The notes under the pieces are model-generated. The model searched no databases and was not told the origin of the DNA. It saw only the letters and a program-made list of their open reading frames with translations. DNA of 52,498 nucleotides from an uncultured Ruminococcus sp. (lineage in GTDB: Bacteria > Bacillota > Clostridia > Oscillospirales > Acutalibacteraceae). Every line of letters begins with the position of its first letter. Position 1 is the stretch's first letter. The stretch is from assembly GCA_902785555.1 (NCBI GenBank), contig CACZZB010000024.1, positions 1 through 52,498 on the forward strand. Reading direction: 5' to 3'. Shown here piece by piece: positions 45,329 to 52,498 of the stretch. A program made the position numbers and the translations under genes.

Positions 45329-46249
45329 TTATTTTTTAAGCATTGCGACAAGGCAAAGCCAATTTTTTTCCTCATACTGTTCTATAACTTCAAGTGTATC
45401 GGGCAGGGCGGTCAGAACGTCATCAACTCTTGAATCTATTATACCGCTCATTATATAGACGGTATTTTCGTTCATGTGTTTTTCGATATCAGCCGAAAGC
45501 ATTATGATGGCATCGGCAACTATATTAGCCGTTATAACATCAAAACAGCCCTCAACTTTATCGGCTAAATTTCCGTGTATGCCTGTATATTTTTCCGATA
45601 CATCATTGAGTTTTGCATTTTCAACCGACGCTTTGACGGCTAATTCATCTATATCTATGCCGACAGCCGACTTTGCACCCAAAAGCAGTCCCGCAACCGA
45701 AAGTATACCGCTTCCACAGCCTACATCAAGCATGGTACAGTCTTTTTTGATATACTTTTCAAGTGCCTGCAAACATAATCTTGTGGTTTCATGAGTGCCT
45801 GTTCCGAAAGCAAGTCCCGGTTCAAGATTAAGAATGATTCTTCCGTCTTTCTCGTAATCGTCACGCCATATCGGACGGATAAGAAGTTTTTCTCCTATCT
45901 TTACAGGCTTGAAATACTTTCTCCAATTTTCAAGGCAAGCCTCGACATCACAGTCATTTGAATATATCTTATACTCTATATTTTCGGCATTGAATCTCTC
46001 TTTCAGAAAAGATATCGCTTCATTGGGATTATCCTCGGGACTTATATATATATGTACTTTTCCTTTAGTCCTGTCCTGAGCGAGAAGTTCTTCATCTATC
46101 ATATCTATATGGGCTATTTCAAGAACTTCCTGTTCAAGAGCGGAATAATCTTCAATGTATATCCCGTAGGGCACTGTCATGTTGGCGATATTTCCGGCTG
46201 TTTCAATGTCCTTTGAATTTACTTCTGCTATAATTTCGGTCCAATCCAT
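45329..46249 (-). CDS. prmA: Ribosomal protein L11 methyltransferase
   Basis: 306 residues. N-terminal substrate-recognition domain, then a SAM-dependent methyltransferase: motif I LDVGCGSGILSVAGLLLGA near residue 174, preceded by LNLEPGLAFGTGTHETTRLCL near 143, then VGIDIDELAVKASVENAKLN and ANIVADAIIML. It trimethylates L11. It has its own promoter and heads the run of prmA, a membrane protein and mrp. Confidence 0.95.
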   Translation of the reverse strand: MDWTEIIAEVNSKDIETAGNIANMTVPYGIYIEDYSALEQEVLEIAHIDMIDEELLAQDRTKGKVHIYISPEDNPNEAISFLKERFNAENIEYKIYSNDCDVEACLENWRKYFKPVKIGEKLLIRPIWRDDYEKDGRIILNLEPGLAFGTGTHETTRLCLQALEKYIKKDCTMLDVGCGSGILSVAGLLLGAKSAVGIDIDELAVKASVENAKLNDVSEKYTGIHGNLADKVEGCFDVITANIVADAIIMLSADIEKHMNENTVYIMSGIIDSRVDDVLTALPDTLEVIEQYEEKNWLCLVAMLKK

Positions 46250-46288
46250 AAAAATTTCCTTTCAGCAAAAAATTACACAATACACTAT

Positions 46289-46317
46289 ATTATAATCCAA
46301 TATCTGTGAAAAAACAA
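46289..46317 (-). promoter_or_regulatory. Promoter of prmA run
   Basis: TTGTTT (46312-46317) and TATAAT (46289-46294) spaced 17 on the minus strand; GAAAGG is before the ATG. Confidence 0.55.
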
Positions 46318-46322
46318 GGATT

Positions 46323-47045
46323 TTATTCGGATTTTTTTTCGGTTTCCTTTCCGTGGCTGAAGCCTTTTTTATATGCAAATGCGAGTCCGAGTGATACAGC
46401 CGTGACAGCACCCCCGAAAAGCAGAAAATTATTCTGACCGTTATTATCATTGTCCGTGTGTGTTATGTGATATACGCTTTGGCTTTTTTCGGAGTCTTCA
46501 TTTACTGATGAATCGGGTCTGCTTTCAGCTTCTTTTGAAGAATGTCCGGCAACAGTTTTATGTTCCGAAACGGTCTGAGTTTGTGTTATTTTATCATTGT
46601 CACCGACATTCAGTGAAAATCTGTATATATTATCAGCATTGATATAATTTCCGTCACTGTCACACGCTTCATATACGAAAGTTTCAAAAGTATAGTCTGT
46701 ACTGTCATCTTTCGGGCGGAATCTCAGGATGATATCCTTGTTTTCGTCATCTATGCAGATGATATCAGCCTGTCCGTTATTGTCGTTGTAATAGAAAATA
46801 TCATTGTCATCTTTATTTTCGAGAGATATATTTTTCAGTTCAAGCATATTTTCGTCGTATGAAATGCTTATTCTCTTATCTGCAATATTTTTTGTGCTTT
46901 CAGCGGAAAGATATAAATTAAAAGCCTTACCTGGTTTAATATCATCTCTCAGATAAATTTGCAGGGATATTTCATCATCATCCGCATATACTCCAAACGA
47001 ATATATAAAGAATATTATCAAAGAAAAAATAATAGTTTTTTTCAT
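46323..47045 (-). CDS. Surface protein with cohesin-like module and C-terminal membrane anchor
   Basis: 240 residues from the ATG at 47045, nine bases after GGAGG; an ATG at 47054 abuts the site. The protein has a signal peptide (MKKTIIFSLIIFFIYSFGVYA), then a module of about 120 residues (ISLQIYLRDD, RISISYDENMLELKNISLEN, ILRFRPKDDSTDYTF, FSLNVGD) whose pattern resembles cohesin or related beta-sandwich domains (V-x-YD-x-x-LE). A Ser/Thr/Gln/His linker follows, then a helix (LLFGGAVTAVSLGLAFAY) with a basic tail. This suggests a membrane-anchored surface module that could hold a partner; a dockerin partner is not in the window. Similarity is by eye. Confidence 0.65.
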   Translation of the reverse strand: MKKTIIFSLIIFFIYSFGVYADDDEISLQIYLRDDIKPGKAFNLYLSAESTKNIADKRISISYDENMLELKNISLENKDDNDIFYYNDNNGQADIICIDDENKDIILRFRPKDDSTDYTFETFVYEACDSDGNYINADNIYRFSLNVGDNDKITQTQTVSEHKTVAGHSSKEAESRPDSSVNEDSEKSQSVYHITHTDNDNNGQNNFLLFGGAVTAVSLGLAFAYKKGFSHGKETEKKSE

Positions 47046-47069
47046 TTCCGTCATCCTCCGGATCTTACG

Positions 47070-47109
47070 AAAAAAGCAAACGTCAGATATTTAAAACTGC
47101 CGTTTGCTT
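47070..47109 (-). terminator. Terminator after aquaporin gene
   Basis: AAGCAAACG (plus 47074-47082) pairs with CGTTTGCTT (47101-47109); minus-strand T-run follows. Confidence 0.8.
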
Positions 47110-47148
47110 ATTCTTATTTTTTAGGCTGAAAGGATTTTGTTTTTTGGA

Positions 47149-47907
47149 TTATCTTCTTCTTTTTTTGCTTTTATTGCTTCTTGTAGGACCGCTCTTTACG
47201 GGAACAGACGGAGCAGGAACTTCCTCAGCGGGAGCTTCTTCCGGCATACCGTCAGAAAGATAGTTATATACAAAAGCTGCCAGAGCTGCACCTACAAGCG
47301 GAGCTATTATGAATATCCATACATTGACGAAAGCATCACCGCCTGCAAATATTGCAGGACCAAAGCTTCTTGCGGGATTAACTGATGTACCTGTGAAGTG
47401 AATGCCGAAAATGTGTACAAGTGTGAGGGTAAGACCGATAACTATTCCGGCAACCGAACCGTTGGATATTTTTGAAGTTACTCCGAGAATTGCTATGATA
47501 AATACAAATGTAAGAATGATTTCAATAAAGAGTGTAGCCCAGATGTCATTTGCATAAACACCGTTTGTACCAAGACCTGTGTTTCTGTCGAAGAACATTG
47601 CGAGGAAAGCACCGCCGATTATCGCACCGATAAACTGTGAGCCGACATAAGCACCGAATTCTTTGCCTGTCATTTTTTTGCTTATGAGCATTGCAAGAGA
47701 TACAGCAGGGTTGATGTGACAGCCCGATATATTGCCTATCGAATAAGCCATTGCAACGATTACAAGACCGAATGCGAGTGCTGTCATAAGATATGCGGCA
47801 TTGGGATTCATTCCGCTGCATTGTACGGCAACTGCCGTTCCGCAGCCGAAAAATACAAGTACGAATGTACCTATACATTCAGCTATACATTTTTTTAATA
47901 AACTCAT
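47149..47907 (-). CDS. MIP family aquaporin/glycerol facilitator
   Basis: 252 residues with six helices. The two half-helix signatures are present: HINPAVSLA (near residue 66) and TSVNPARSFGPA (near 175). The AqpZ-like pattern (Arg and Ser after the second NPA) suggests water or small uncharged solutes. No glpK/glpF-type neighbours occur. A Lys/Arg-rich C-terminal tail (SGPTRSNKSKKRRR) is unusual. It is a single-gene unit between strong promoter and terminator. Confidence 0.92.
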   Translation of the reverse strand: MSLLKKCIAECIGTFVLVFFGCGTAVAVQCSGMNPNAAYLMTALAFGLVIVAMAYSIGNISGCHINPAVSLAMLISKKMTGKEFGAYVGSQFIGAIIGGAFLAMFFDRNTGLGTNGVYANDIWATLFIEIILTFVFIIAILGVTSKISNGSVAGIVIGLTLTLVHIFGIHFTGTSVNPARSFGPAIFAGGDAFVNVWIFIIAPLVGAALAAFVYNYLSDGMPEEAPAEEVPAPSVPVKSGPTRSNKSKKRRR

Positions 47908-47963
47908 AGATCAGACCTCCGTTCATTATGATAAAAAATACTTTCAGCCAAAAGCATATTATA

Positions 47964-47992
47964 ATTATATATTACGGATTTATTTTTTTCAA
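47964..47992 (-). promoter_or_regulatory. Promoter of aquaporin gene
   Basis: TTGAAA (47987-47992) and TATAAT (47964-47969), 17-base spacer, minus strand. Confidence 0.7.
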
Positions 47993-48067
47993 TCATAATT
48001 TGCAATTATTTTGTGTGGAAACTGTATAAAATTTACAATAATAAATGGTGAGTATTTGCACAATAAT

Positions 48068-48103
48068 ATAAAAAGTGAGAAGTATTTTTTATACTTCCCA
48101 CTT
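48068..48103 (-). terminator. Terminator after DUF3592 gene
   Basis: AAGTGGGAAGTAT pairs with ATACTTCTCACTT (one mismatch) on the minus strand, then TTTTTATAT. Confidence 0.75.
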
Positions 48104-48109
48104 GAAATT

Positions 48110-48562
48110 CTATTCGGTTTTCTTTAAGGTTGGGTCTTTCGGAATTTTATTGGAGGCTTTCGTCATAAACAGAAATAAGATAAATATTGCTCCAAAAATC
48201 CCTGTCAGCCAATAAACGTTTAAAATAAATCCGACAGTATCGGCAAATGACGGCAGAAAACGCAGACAATAGACATCTGTTTTTTCGCCTTCAGTCATTT
48301 TGTGGTCATACTGATATCCCGTATCCTGTTCTGTTATGGTATATCTTTTTCCGTCAAAATAATATTCAATAACAACAGTATGAAGTTCAGCCGAATAATC
48401 GGTACGGATAACTGTTCCCTCGACTTTCTCACTGCACATGAAATATATCGGTGGATAAATGGCAGTCAGTACGGTCAATACTGCAAGTATCCATGTTACT
48501 GTCTTGAAAAGTTTTAAATTTGAAGGAAGATTTTTTGTTTTAATGTTCATATTTACATTCAC
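48110..48562 (-). CDS. DUF3592 domain membrane protein
   Basis: 150 residues, GTG start at 48562 with GGGGGA six bases before it. Two transmembrane segments (residues ~20-45 and ~112-135) flank an extracellular beta-rich segment with VEGTVIRTDYS, VVIEYYFDGKRYTITEQ and EGEKTDVYCL, the DUF3592 pattern. Function unknown. It lies between the aquaporin and lysA, apparently as a separate unit. Confidence 0.8.
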   Translation of the reverse strand: MNVNMNIKTKNLPSNLKLFKTVTWILAVLTVLTAIYPPIYFMCSEKVEGTVIRTDYSAELHTVVIEYYFDGKRYTITEQDTGYQYDHKMTEGEKTDVYCLRFLPSFADTVGFILNVYWLTGIFGAIFILFLFMTKASNKIPKDPTLKKTE

Positions 48563-48621
48563 GAAAATTCCCCCTATATGTTCAAAAACGGATTTATAAA
48601 AATTTAATTGTTAATTTCTAA

Positions 48622-49878
48622 TTAGATAACATCCCAATAATTGTCGAGAGTTGCAAAATAATCTTCAACGGTTTCGGGTCGGCGAATCTCAACGACAGAA
48701 CCGTCTTCTCTGAGAAGAAGTTCAGCGGATTTGAGTTTGCCGTTGTAGTTATAGCCCATTGCAAAACCGTGTGCACCTGTATCGTGTATTACAAGAATAT
48801 CGCCCATGTCTATTTTCGGGAGATTTCTGTCAATGGCAAATTTATCGTTGTTCTCACACAATGAACCTGTAACGTCATAAACGTGGTCACAGGGAGCATT
48901 TTCTTTTCCGAGTACGGTTATATGATGATATGCACCGTACATTGCAGGACGCATCAGATTTACCGCACAGGCATCTACACCGATATATTCTTTGTAGATG
49001 TGCTTTTCATGAATAGCCTTTGTTACAAGATGACCGTAGGGGGCAAGCATGAATCTGCCCAGCTCCGTATATATGCCGACATCTTCCATTCCTGCCGGTA
49101 CGAGAACTTCTTCAAATACTTTTCTGACACCCTCACCGATAACAAGAATATCATTTGGTTCTTTATCGGGTGTATAAGGCACTCCCACACCGCCCGAAAG
49201 ATTTATAAAGCTTATATGTACGCCTGTTTCTTCTTTGAGTTCAACGGCAAGTTGGAAAAGAATCTTTGCAAGTGTCGGATAATATTCATTTGAAACGGTG
49301 TTGCTTGCAAGGAATGAATGTATGCCGAAATTCTTTGCACCGAGTTCTTTGAGACGAATGAAAGCCTCTTTTATCTGTTCCCTTGTCATGCCGTATTTGG
49401 CGTCACCGGGATTGTCCATGATAGTTGTGGAAATAGAGAATTTTCCGCCCGGATTGAAACGACAGCTTATCGTTTCGGGAATACCGCACGCTTCTTTGAG
49501 CATATCAATATGTGTTATGTCATCAAGATTGATTATTGCACCTATCTCATTTGCATACTTGAACTCCTCAAATGGAGTGTCATTGGAAGAAAACATTATT
49601 TCGGGATTTTTGAATCCGCATTTTTTGCTCATGAGAAGCTCGGAATAAGATGAGCAGTCAGTGCCGCAGCCTTCTTCTTTGAGAATCTTGAGGATAGTCG
49701 GATTAGGGGTAGCCTTTACAGCGAAAAATTCTTTGAAACCTTTATTCCATGAGAATGCCTGTTTGAGTTTTCGTGCATTTTCACGGATGCCTTTTTCATC
49801 ATATATGTGAAAAGGAGTCGGATATTCAGCGATAATTTCTTCAGCTTTTTCTTTTGTGATAAACGGTATTTTAGACAT
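48622..49878 (-). CDS. lysA: Diaminopimelate decarboxylase-type PLP enzyme
   Basis: 418 residues from the ATG at 49878 with GGAGGG; an in-frame TTG at 49893 overlaps that site. Alanine-racemase-like fold III PLP enzyme: PLP-Lys in FFAVKATPNP near residue 48, GCGTDCSSYSELL, GGKFSI, FINLSGGVGVPY near 219, and the C-terminal CENNDKFA and HDTGAHGFAMGYNYNGKL blocks. It converts meso-DAP to lysine. The sequence HSFLASNTVSNEYY replaces the usual HIGSQ block, as in a divergent clostridial subgroup, so the exact substrate deserves care. Its own promoter lies upstream. Confidence 0.88.
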   Translation of the reverse strand: MSKIPFITKEKAEEIIAEYPTPFHIYDEKGIRENARKLKQAFSWNKGFKEFFAVKATPNPTILKILKEEGCGTDCSSYSELLMSKKCGFKNPEIMFSSNDTPFEEFKYANEIGAIINLDDITHIDMLKEACGIPETISCRFNPGGKFSISTTIMDNPGDAKYGMTREQIKEAFIRLKELGAKNFGIHSFLASNTVSNEYYPTLAKILFQLAVELKEETGVHISFINLSGGVGVPYTPDKEPNDILVIGEGVRKVFEEVLVPAGMEDVGIYTELGRFMLAPYGHLVTKAIHEKHIYKEYIGVDACAVNLMRPAMYGAYHHITVLGKENAPCDHVYDVTGSLCENNDKFAIDRNLPKIDMGDILVIHDTGAHGFAMGYNYNGKLKSAELLLREDGSVVEIRRPETVEDYFATLDNYWDVI

Positions 49879-49914
49879 AAACTTTCCCTCCAAAAAATAA
49901 AAAAATACATCTAA

Positions 49915-49944
49915 ATTCTACAATAAAACCGAATACTTTGTCAA
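49915..49944 (-). promoter_or_regulatory. Promoter of lysA
   Basis: TTGACA (49939-49944) and TAGAAT (49915-49920), 18-base spacer, minus strand. Confidence 0.65.
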
Positions 49945-49986
49945 TATTTTAACGCAATTTTTTAATTGCAGAAAAGGAATTTTTTT

Positions 49987-50340
49987 ATGAAAAAGAATAT
50001 ATCTCTTATAATTTCCAAAAATCAGTATGATAATTATTTGTTCTGGATATATGTTCTGAATCTGTCGGATTATCTTTTTACGCTTGTACTTGTATCAAGC
50101 GGACTTTTTGTTGAAGTCAATCCGCTTCTGAGCATGGATATTCAGGGGACAGGAGGATTTATCCTGAAATGTATCGTGCCTATGATGCTTTTATTGTATC
50201 TTCATATAAGAATATCATTAAAACCGCCTGTCCGTCAAAAAGCGGTAAAAATGCTTCTGGCATTTATATTTTCCTACTATGCTGTGATAAACGCTTTCCA
50301 TATATTCTGGCTTGCATATTTTATGGTCATGTTCAGATGA
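49987..50340 (+). CDS. Small DUF5658-like membrane protein
   Basis: 117 residues from the ATG at 49987, which follows AAAGGA. Three hydrophobic helices; the pattern YVLNLSDYLFTLVLVSSG, FVEVNPLLS and FHIFWLAYFM resembles DUF5658 proteins (N-x-x-D-x-x-T, E-x-NP). Function unknown; a single gene between divergent lysA and the UDG gene. Confidence 0.7.
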   Translation: MKKNISLIISKNQYDNYLFWIYVLNLSDYLFTLVLVSSGLFVEVNPLLSMDIQGTGGFILKCIVPMMLLLYLHIRISLKPPVRQKAVKMLLAFIFSYYAVINAFHIFWLAYFMVMFR

Positions 50341-50432
50341 ATTTTAGGGACATTAACAAGATAAAAAAATATTGCCTCTGCTTTTGTTATATGATAAAAT
50401 AATATCATCAAACAAAAAGCGGAGGTTTTTTT

Positions 50433-51026
50433 ATGTCGGAAAAAAATCAGGAATTTGCTAAATTAAGGGAAGAATGTCTGAATTGTCAGAAATGCGGACT
50501 TTGTTCAACGAGAACTAATGTAGTATTCGGTACAGGCGTTGATGACGCTGAAGTTATGTTCATCGGAGAAGGTCCTGGCGAAAACGAGGACTTGCAGGGA
50601 GAGCCGTTTGTCGGACGTGGCGGACAGCTTCTCGATAAGATGCTTGCGGCTGTTGACCTTGACAGAAAAAAGAATATCTATATCGCAAATATAGTGAAAT
50701 GCCGCCCGCCTCAGAATCGTGACCCTCTCCCCGAAGAACAGGATGAATGTATCAAATGGCTGCGTGAACAGTTCAAGATACTTCGACCGAAAATAATAGT
50801 CTGTCTTGGAAGAATTGCGGCTGCCAAGATAATCAAGCCCGATTTCAAGATAACGAAAGAACACGGTATTTTCTTTGAAAAGAACGGTGTTCTGATGATG
50901 GCGATACTTCATCCTGCGGCACTTCTCAGAAATCCCAACAATAAGCCTGCGGCTTTTGAGGATTTCCTGAAATTGCAGGAGAAGATAAAAGAAGTCTGCG
51001 ACCACACTTATAAAAATGAAGAATGA
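50433..51026 (+). CDS. Family 4 uracil-DNA glycosylase
   Basis: 197 residues. Fe-S cluster cysteines in [10 protein letters not shown] near residues 14-23 (with later Cys in [12 protein letters not shown] and IVCLG), active-site block [28 protein letters not shown] near 46, and the closing [16 protein letters not shown] near 157. It removes uracil from DNA during base-excision repair. Single gene with GCGGAGG upstream of the ATG. Confidence 0.96.
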   Translation: MSEKNQEFAKLREECLNCQKCGLCSTRTNVVFGTGVDDAEVMFIGEGPGENEDLQGEPFVGRGGQLLDKMLAAVDLDRKKNIYIANIVKCRPPQNRDPLPEEQDECIKWLREQFKILRPKIIVCLGRIAAAKIIKPDFKITKEHGIFFEKNGVLMMAILHPAALLRNPNNKPAAFEDFLKLQEKIKEVCDHTYKNEE

Positions 51027-51066
51027 AAAGTATTTTTTGCAAATAATCTATTTACTTCTTTACTTT

Positions 51067-51096
51067 TTGTCAAAACAGTTGTAAAATTGATATATA
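51067..51096 (+). promoter_or_regulatory. Promoter of pduL
   Basis: TTGTCA (51067-51072) and TATATA (51091-51096) with an 18-base spacer; moderate match. Confidence 0.5.
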
Positions 51097-51127
51097 GATT
51101 TTTTTAAAAGATTGGAGTAATTTTGCT

Positions 51128-51688
51128 ATGAAAATTATGGTTGAAACATCTGCACGTCACGTTCATGTAACTCAGAAAACTCTTGAAACTCTTTTCGGTG
51201 AAGGTGCTACTCTCACAAACAAAAAAGACCTTTCACAGCCCGGTCAGTTCGCCTGTTTTGAGAAAGTAACGGTTGTAGGTCCCAAGGGTGAACTTGTATG
51301 TTCGATACTCGGTCCTGTACGCCCCGATGACCAAGTTGAGCTCTCACTTTCGGAAGCTCGTAAAGTCGGAATTGCAGCTCCTGTAAGAGAATCAGGTGAC
51401 GTTAAGGGTACACCCGGATGTAAACTCATCGGTCCAAAAGGCGAAGTTGAAATTGAATGTGGTGTAATGGCTGCCAAAAGACATATCCACCTTGACCCAA
51501 AAACTGCTGAAGAATTCGGCTTGAAAGATAAGCAGATAGTAAGCGTCAAGACAGGCAAAGACGGCAGAGAACTTATATTCGGTGATGTAGTTGTAAGAGT
51601 AAGTCCGAGATTCGCTCCTGCTATGCACATTGATACAGATGAATCAAATGCAGCCTGTGGTCCTGTTGAGGGAGATATTCTTGTTTGA
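51128..51688 (+). CDS. pduL: PduL-type phosphate acyltransferase (phosphotransacetylase)
   Basis: 186 residues. Two PduL beta-barrel halves: ETSARHVHVTQKTLETLFG near residue 6 and MAAKRHIHLDPKTAEEFG near 113, with metal-binding histidines, and the MHIDTDESNAACG end. PduL converts acyl-CoA to acyl phosphate. No shell proteins, propanediol or ethanolamine genes are nearby and no encapsulation peptide precedes the first domain, so it probably serves housekeeping acetyl-phosphate/acetate formation. A terminator follows. Confidence 0.94.
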   Translation: MKIMVETSARHVHVTQKTLETLFGEGATLTNKKDLSQPGQFACFEKVTVVGPKGELVCSILGPVRPDDQVELSLSEARKVGIAAPVRESGDVKGTPGCKLIGPKGEVEIECGVMAAKRHIHLDPKTAEEFGLKDKQIVSVKTGKDGRELIFGDVVVRVSPRFAPAMHIDTDESNAACGPVEGDILV

Positions 51689-51709
51689 TTAAAAATTAAT
51701 AATAATTAC

Positions 51710-51751
51710 AGCCGAGTGTCACTTCATTAAAAAATGATACTCGGCTTTTTG
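51710..51751 (+). terminator. Terminator between pduL and upp
   Basis: AGCCGAGT(gTCA) pairs with (TGAt)ACTCGGCT, then five T. The upp ribosome site AAGGAG starts three bases later. Confidence 0.85.
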
Positions 51752-51770
51752 TTAAGGAGATGTAATATTA

Positions 51771-52397
51771 ATGTCAGTATTTTATATGAATCACCCGTTG
51801 ATAAAGCATAAAATAACAATGCTCAGAGATGAGAGAACGGGTACCAATGAATTTCGCAAATTGGTTGAAGAAATAGCTATGCTTATGGGATATGAAGCAT
51901 TGTCGGATTTGAAAACAAGGGATGTTGAAATAAAAACACCTATCGAAGACACCGTACAGCCTGTACTTGACGGAAAAAAGCCTGCTGTTGTGCCGATACT
52001 GAGAGCAGGTCTTGGAATGGTCAACGGTATATTGGAACTTCTTCCGAGTGCGAAGGTCGGTCATATAGGAATGTGCCGTGATGAAGCGACCCACAAGCCG
52101 CAAACCTATTACTGCAAGCTGCCGAATTTCATTGAAGACAGGCTTATTATTGTTACCGACCCAATGCTTGCCACAGGCGGTTCGCTTATAGATGCGGTAA
52201 ATGAAATAAAAGCCCGTGGCGGTAAGACTATAAAATGTATGTGCATAGTAGCCGCTCCCGAAGGTGTAAAGGCATTTACCGAAGCACACCCCGATGTACA
52301 GCTTTATGTCGGAGTACTTGACAGATGTCTGAATGAAAATGCCTATATATGTCCAGGACTCGGTGATGCAGGCGACAGGATATTCGGAACTAAATAA
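51771..52397 (+). CDS. upp: Uracil phosphoribosyltransferase
   Basis: 208 residues, typical. N-terminal [26 protein letters not shown] near residue 78, and the PRPP motif [11 protein letters not shown] near 129, then [10 protein letters not shown] and [18 protein letters not shown] at the end. Converts uracil and PRPP to UMP in pyrimidine salvage. The start lies 11 bases after AAGGAG; the upstream terminator between pduL and upp could also act as an attenuator, which is speculative. Confidence 0.97.
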   Translation: MSVFYMNHPLIKHKITMLRDERTGTNEFRKLVEEIAMLMGYEALSDLKTRDVEIKTPIEDTVQPVLDGKKPAVVPILRAGLGMVNGILELLPSAKVGHIGMCRDEATHKPQTYYCKLPNFIEDRLIIVTDPMLATGGSLIDAVNEIKARGGKTIKCMCIVAAPEGVKAFTEAHPDVQLYVGVLDRCLNENAYICPGLGDAGDRIFGTK

Positions 52398-52482
52398 AAT
52401 ACCAGGGTTTTTGAATGAGTAAACAAATTGTTAACAACTTTTAAGAAAAGATATGGTACACTAAAAAAGAGGTGAGTGTATC

Positions 52483-52498
52483 ATGAAGAAGTTAAGCT
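52483..52498 (+). CDS. Start of a further gene, cut by the window edge
   Basis: An ATG at 52483 follows AGAGGTGAG with good spacing; only MKKLS can be read. A TACACT -10-like element at 52457-52462 precedes it. Lys-Lys suggests a signal peptide, which cannot be confirmed. Confidence 0.5.

Noticed and set aside
51128..51688. Bacterial microcompartment locus
   Set aside because: No shell protein, aldehyde dehydrogenase or signature enzyme genes occur around pduL.

Overview
The window looks like a chromosomal segment of a low-GC, Gram-positive, anaerobic gut or rumen bacterium of the Ruminococcus/Oscillospiraceae type. This is an inference from several things seen together: AT-rich intergenic DNA, AGGAGG-type ribosome binding sites with some TTG and GTG starts, a T-box leader, a GGGtGRT protein gene, a C_GCAxxG_C_C protein, many Ser/Glu-rich surface lipoproteins, and a starch-oriented set of glycosidases with a CBM26-like module. 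No rRNA, tRNA, CRISPR array, prophage or intact insertion sequence was seen. Most of it is ordinary core genome.

Layout. 1-892: the 3' part of a BspA-like leucine-rich-repeat surface protein with a frameshift. 0.9-2.6 kb: a minus-strand pair (FlK-like thioesterase, C_GCAxxG_C_C redox protein) divergent from a membrane acyltransferase. 2.6-6.5 kb: tex, HAD phosphatase, small lipoprotein, metallophosphatase. 6.6-8.9 kb: nadB-nadC. 9.1-10.8 kb: an IscU-like scaffold gene and its GGGtGRT partner, with codon use suggesting high expression. 11-14.8 kb: one 1281-codon reading frame that joins MalQ to glycogen phosphorylase. 15-17.2 kb: DUF551-like gene, pncC/cinA, CrtO-like acyltransferase, rsmE. 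17.2-19.35 kb: leuA behind a leucine T-box. 19.4-24 kb: galE, hflX, a cytoplasmic GH13 enzyme. 24-26.7 kb: a secreted modular alpha-amylase split by a frameshift. 26.8-31.1 kb: MoxR ATPase, DUF58, transglutaminase operon. 31.2-34.7 kb: a 183-bp MITE-like element next to mntP, then a P-type Ca2+ ATPase. 34.8-41 kb: two lipoproteins, M14 carboxypeptidase, an orphan peptide-binding lipoprotein and a VanW-domain protein, all minus strand. 41-47.9 kb: CNNM/CorC-type transporter, RodA/FtsW, Mrp, membrane protein, PrmA, a cohesin-like surface protein and an aquaporin. 48-52.5 kb: DUF3592 protein, diaminopimelate decarboxylase, a small membrane protein, family-4 uracil-DNA glycosylase, PduL, upp, and the start of one more gene.

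How the genes fit together. Alpha-glucan metabolism is the main recurring theme: secreted amylase, cytoplasmic GH13 oligosaccharide hydrolase, MalQ, GlgP and GalE cover extracellular starch attack through intracellular phosphorolysis. A cell-envelope theme runs through the second half (transglutaminase operon, VanW, RodA, M14 peptidase, DAP decarboxylase, lipoproteins).

The points most worth a second look are the GGGtGRT gene pair, the MalQ-GlgP fusion (a single extra G in a G5 run would create it from an ATGA-overlapping gene pair), and the MITE-like element with perfect 8-bp flanking repeats. Three reading-frame anomalies in this window (330, 13347-13351 and 24877-24879) can each be explained by one base in a short C/G run, so read-level checking should come before biological interpretation of any of them.
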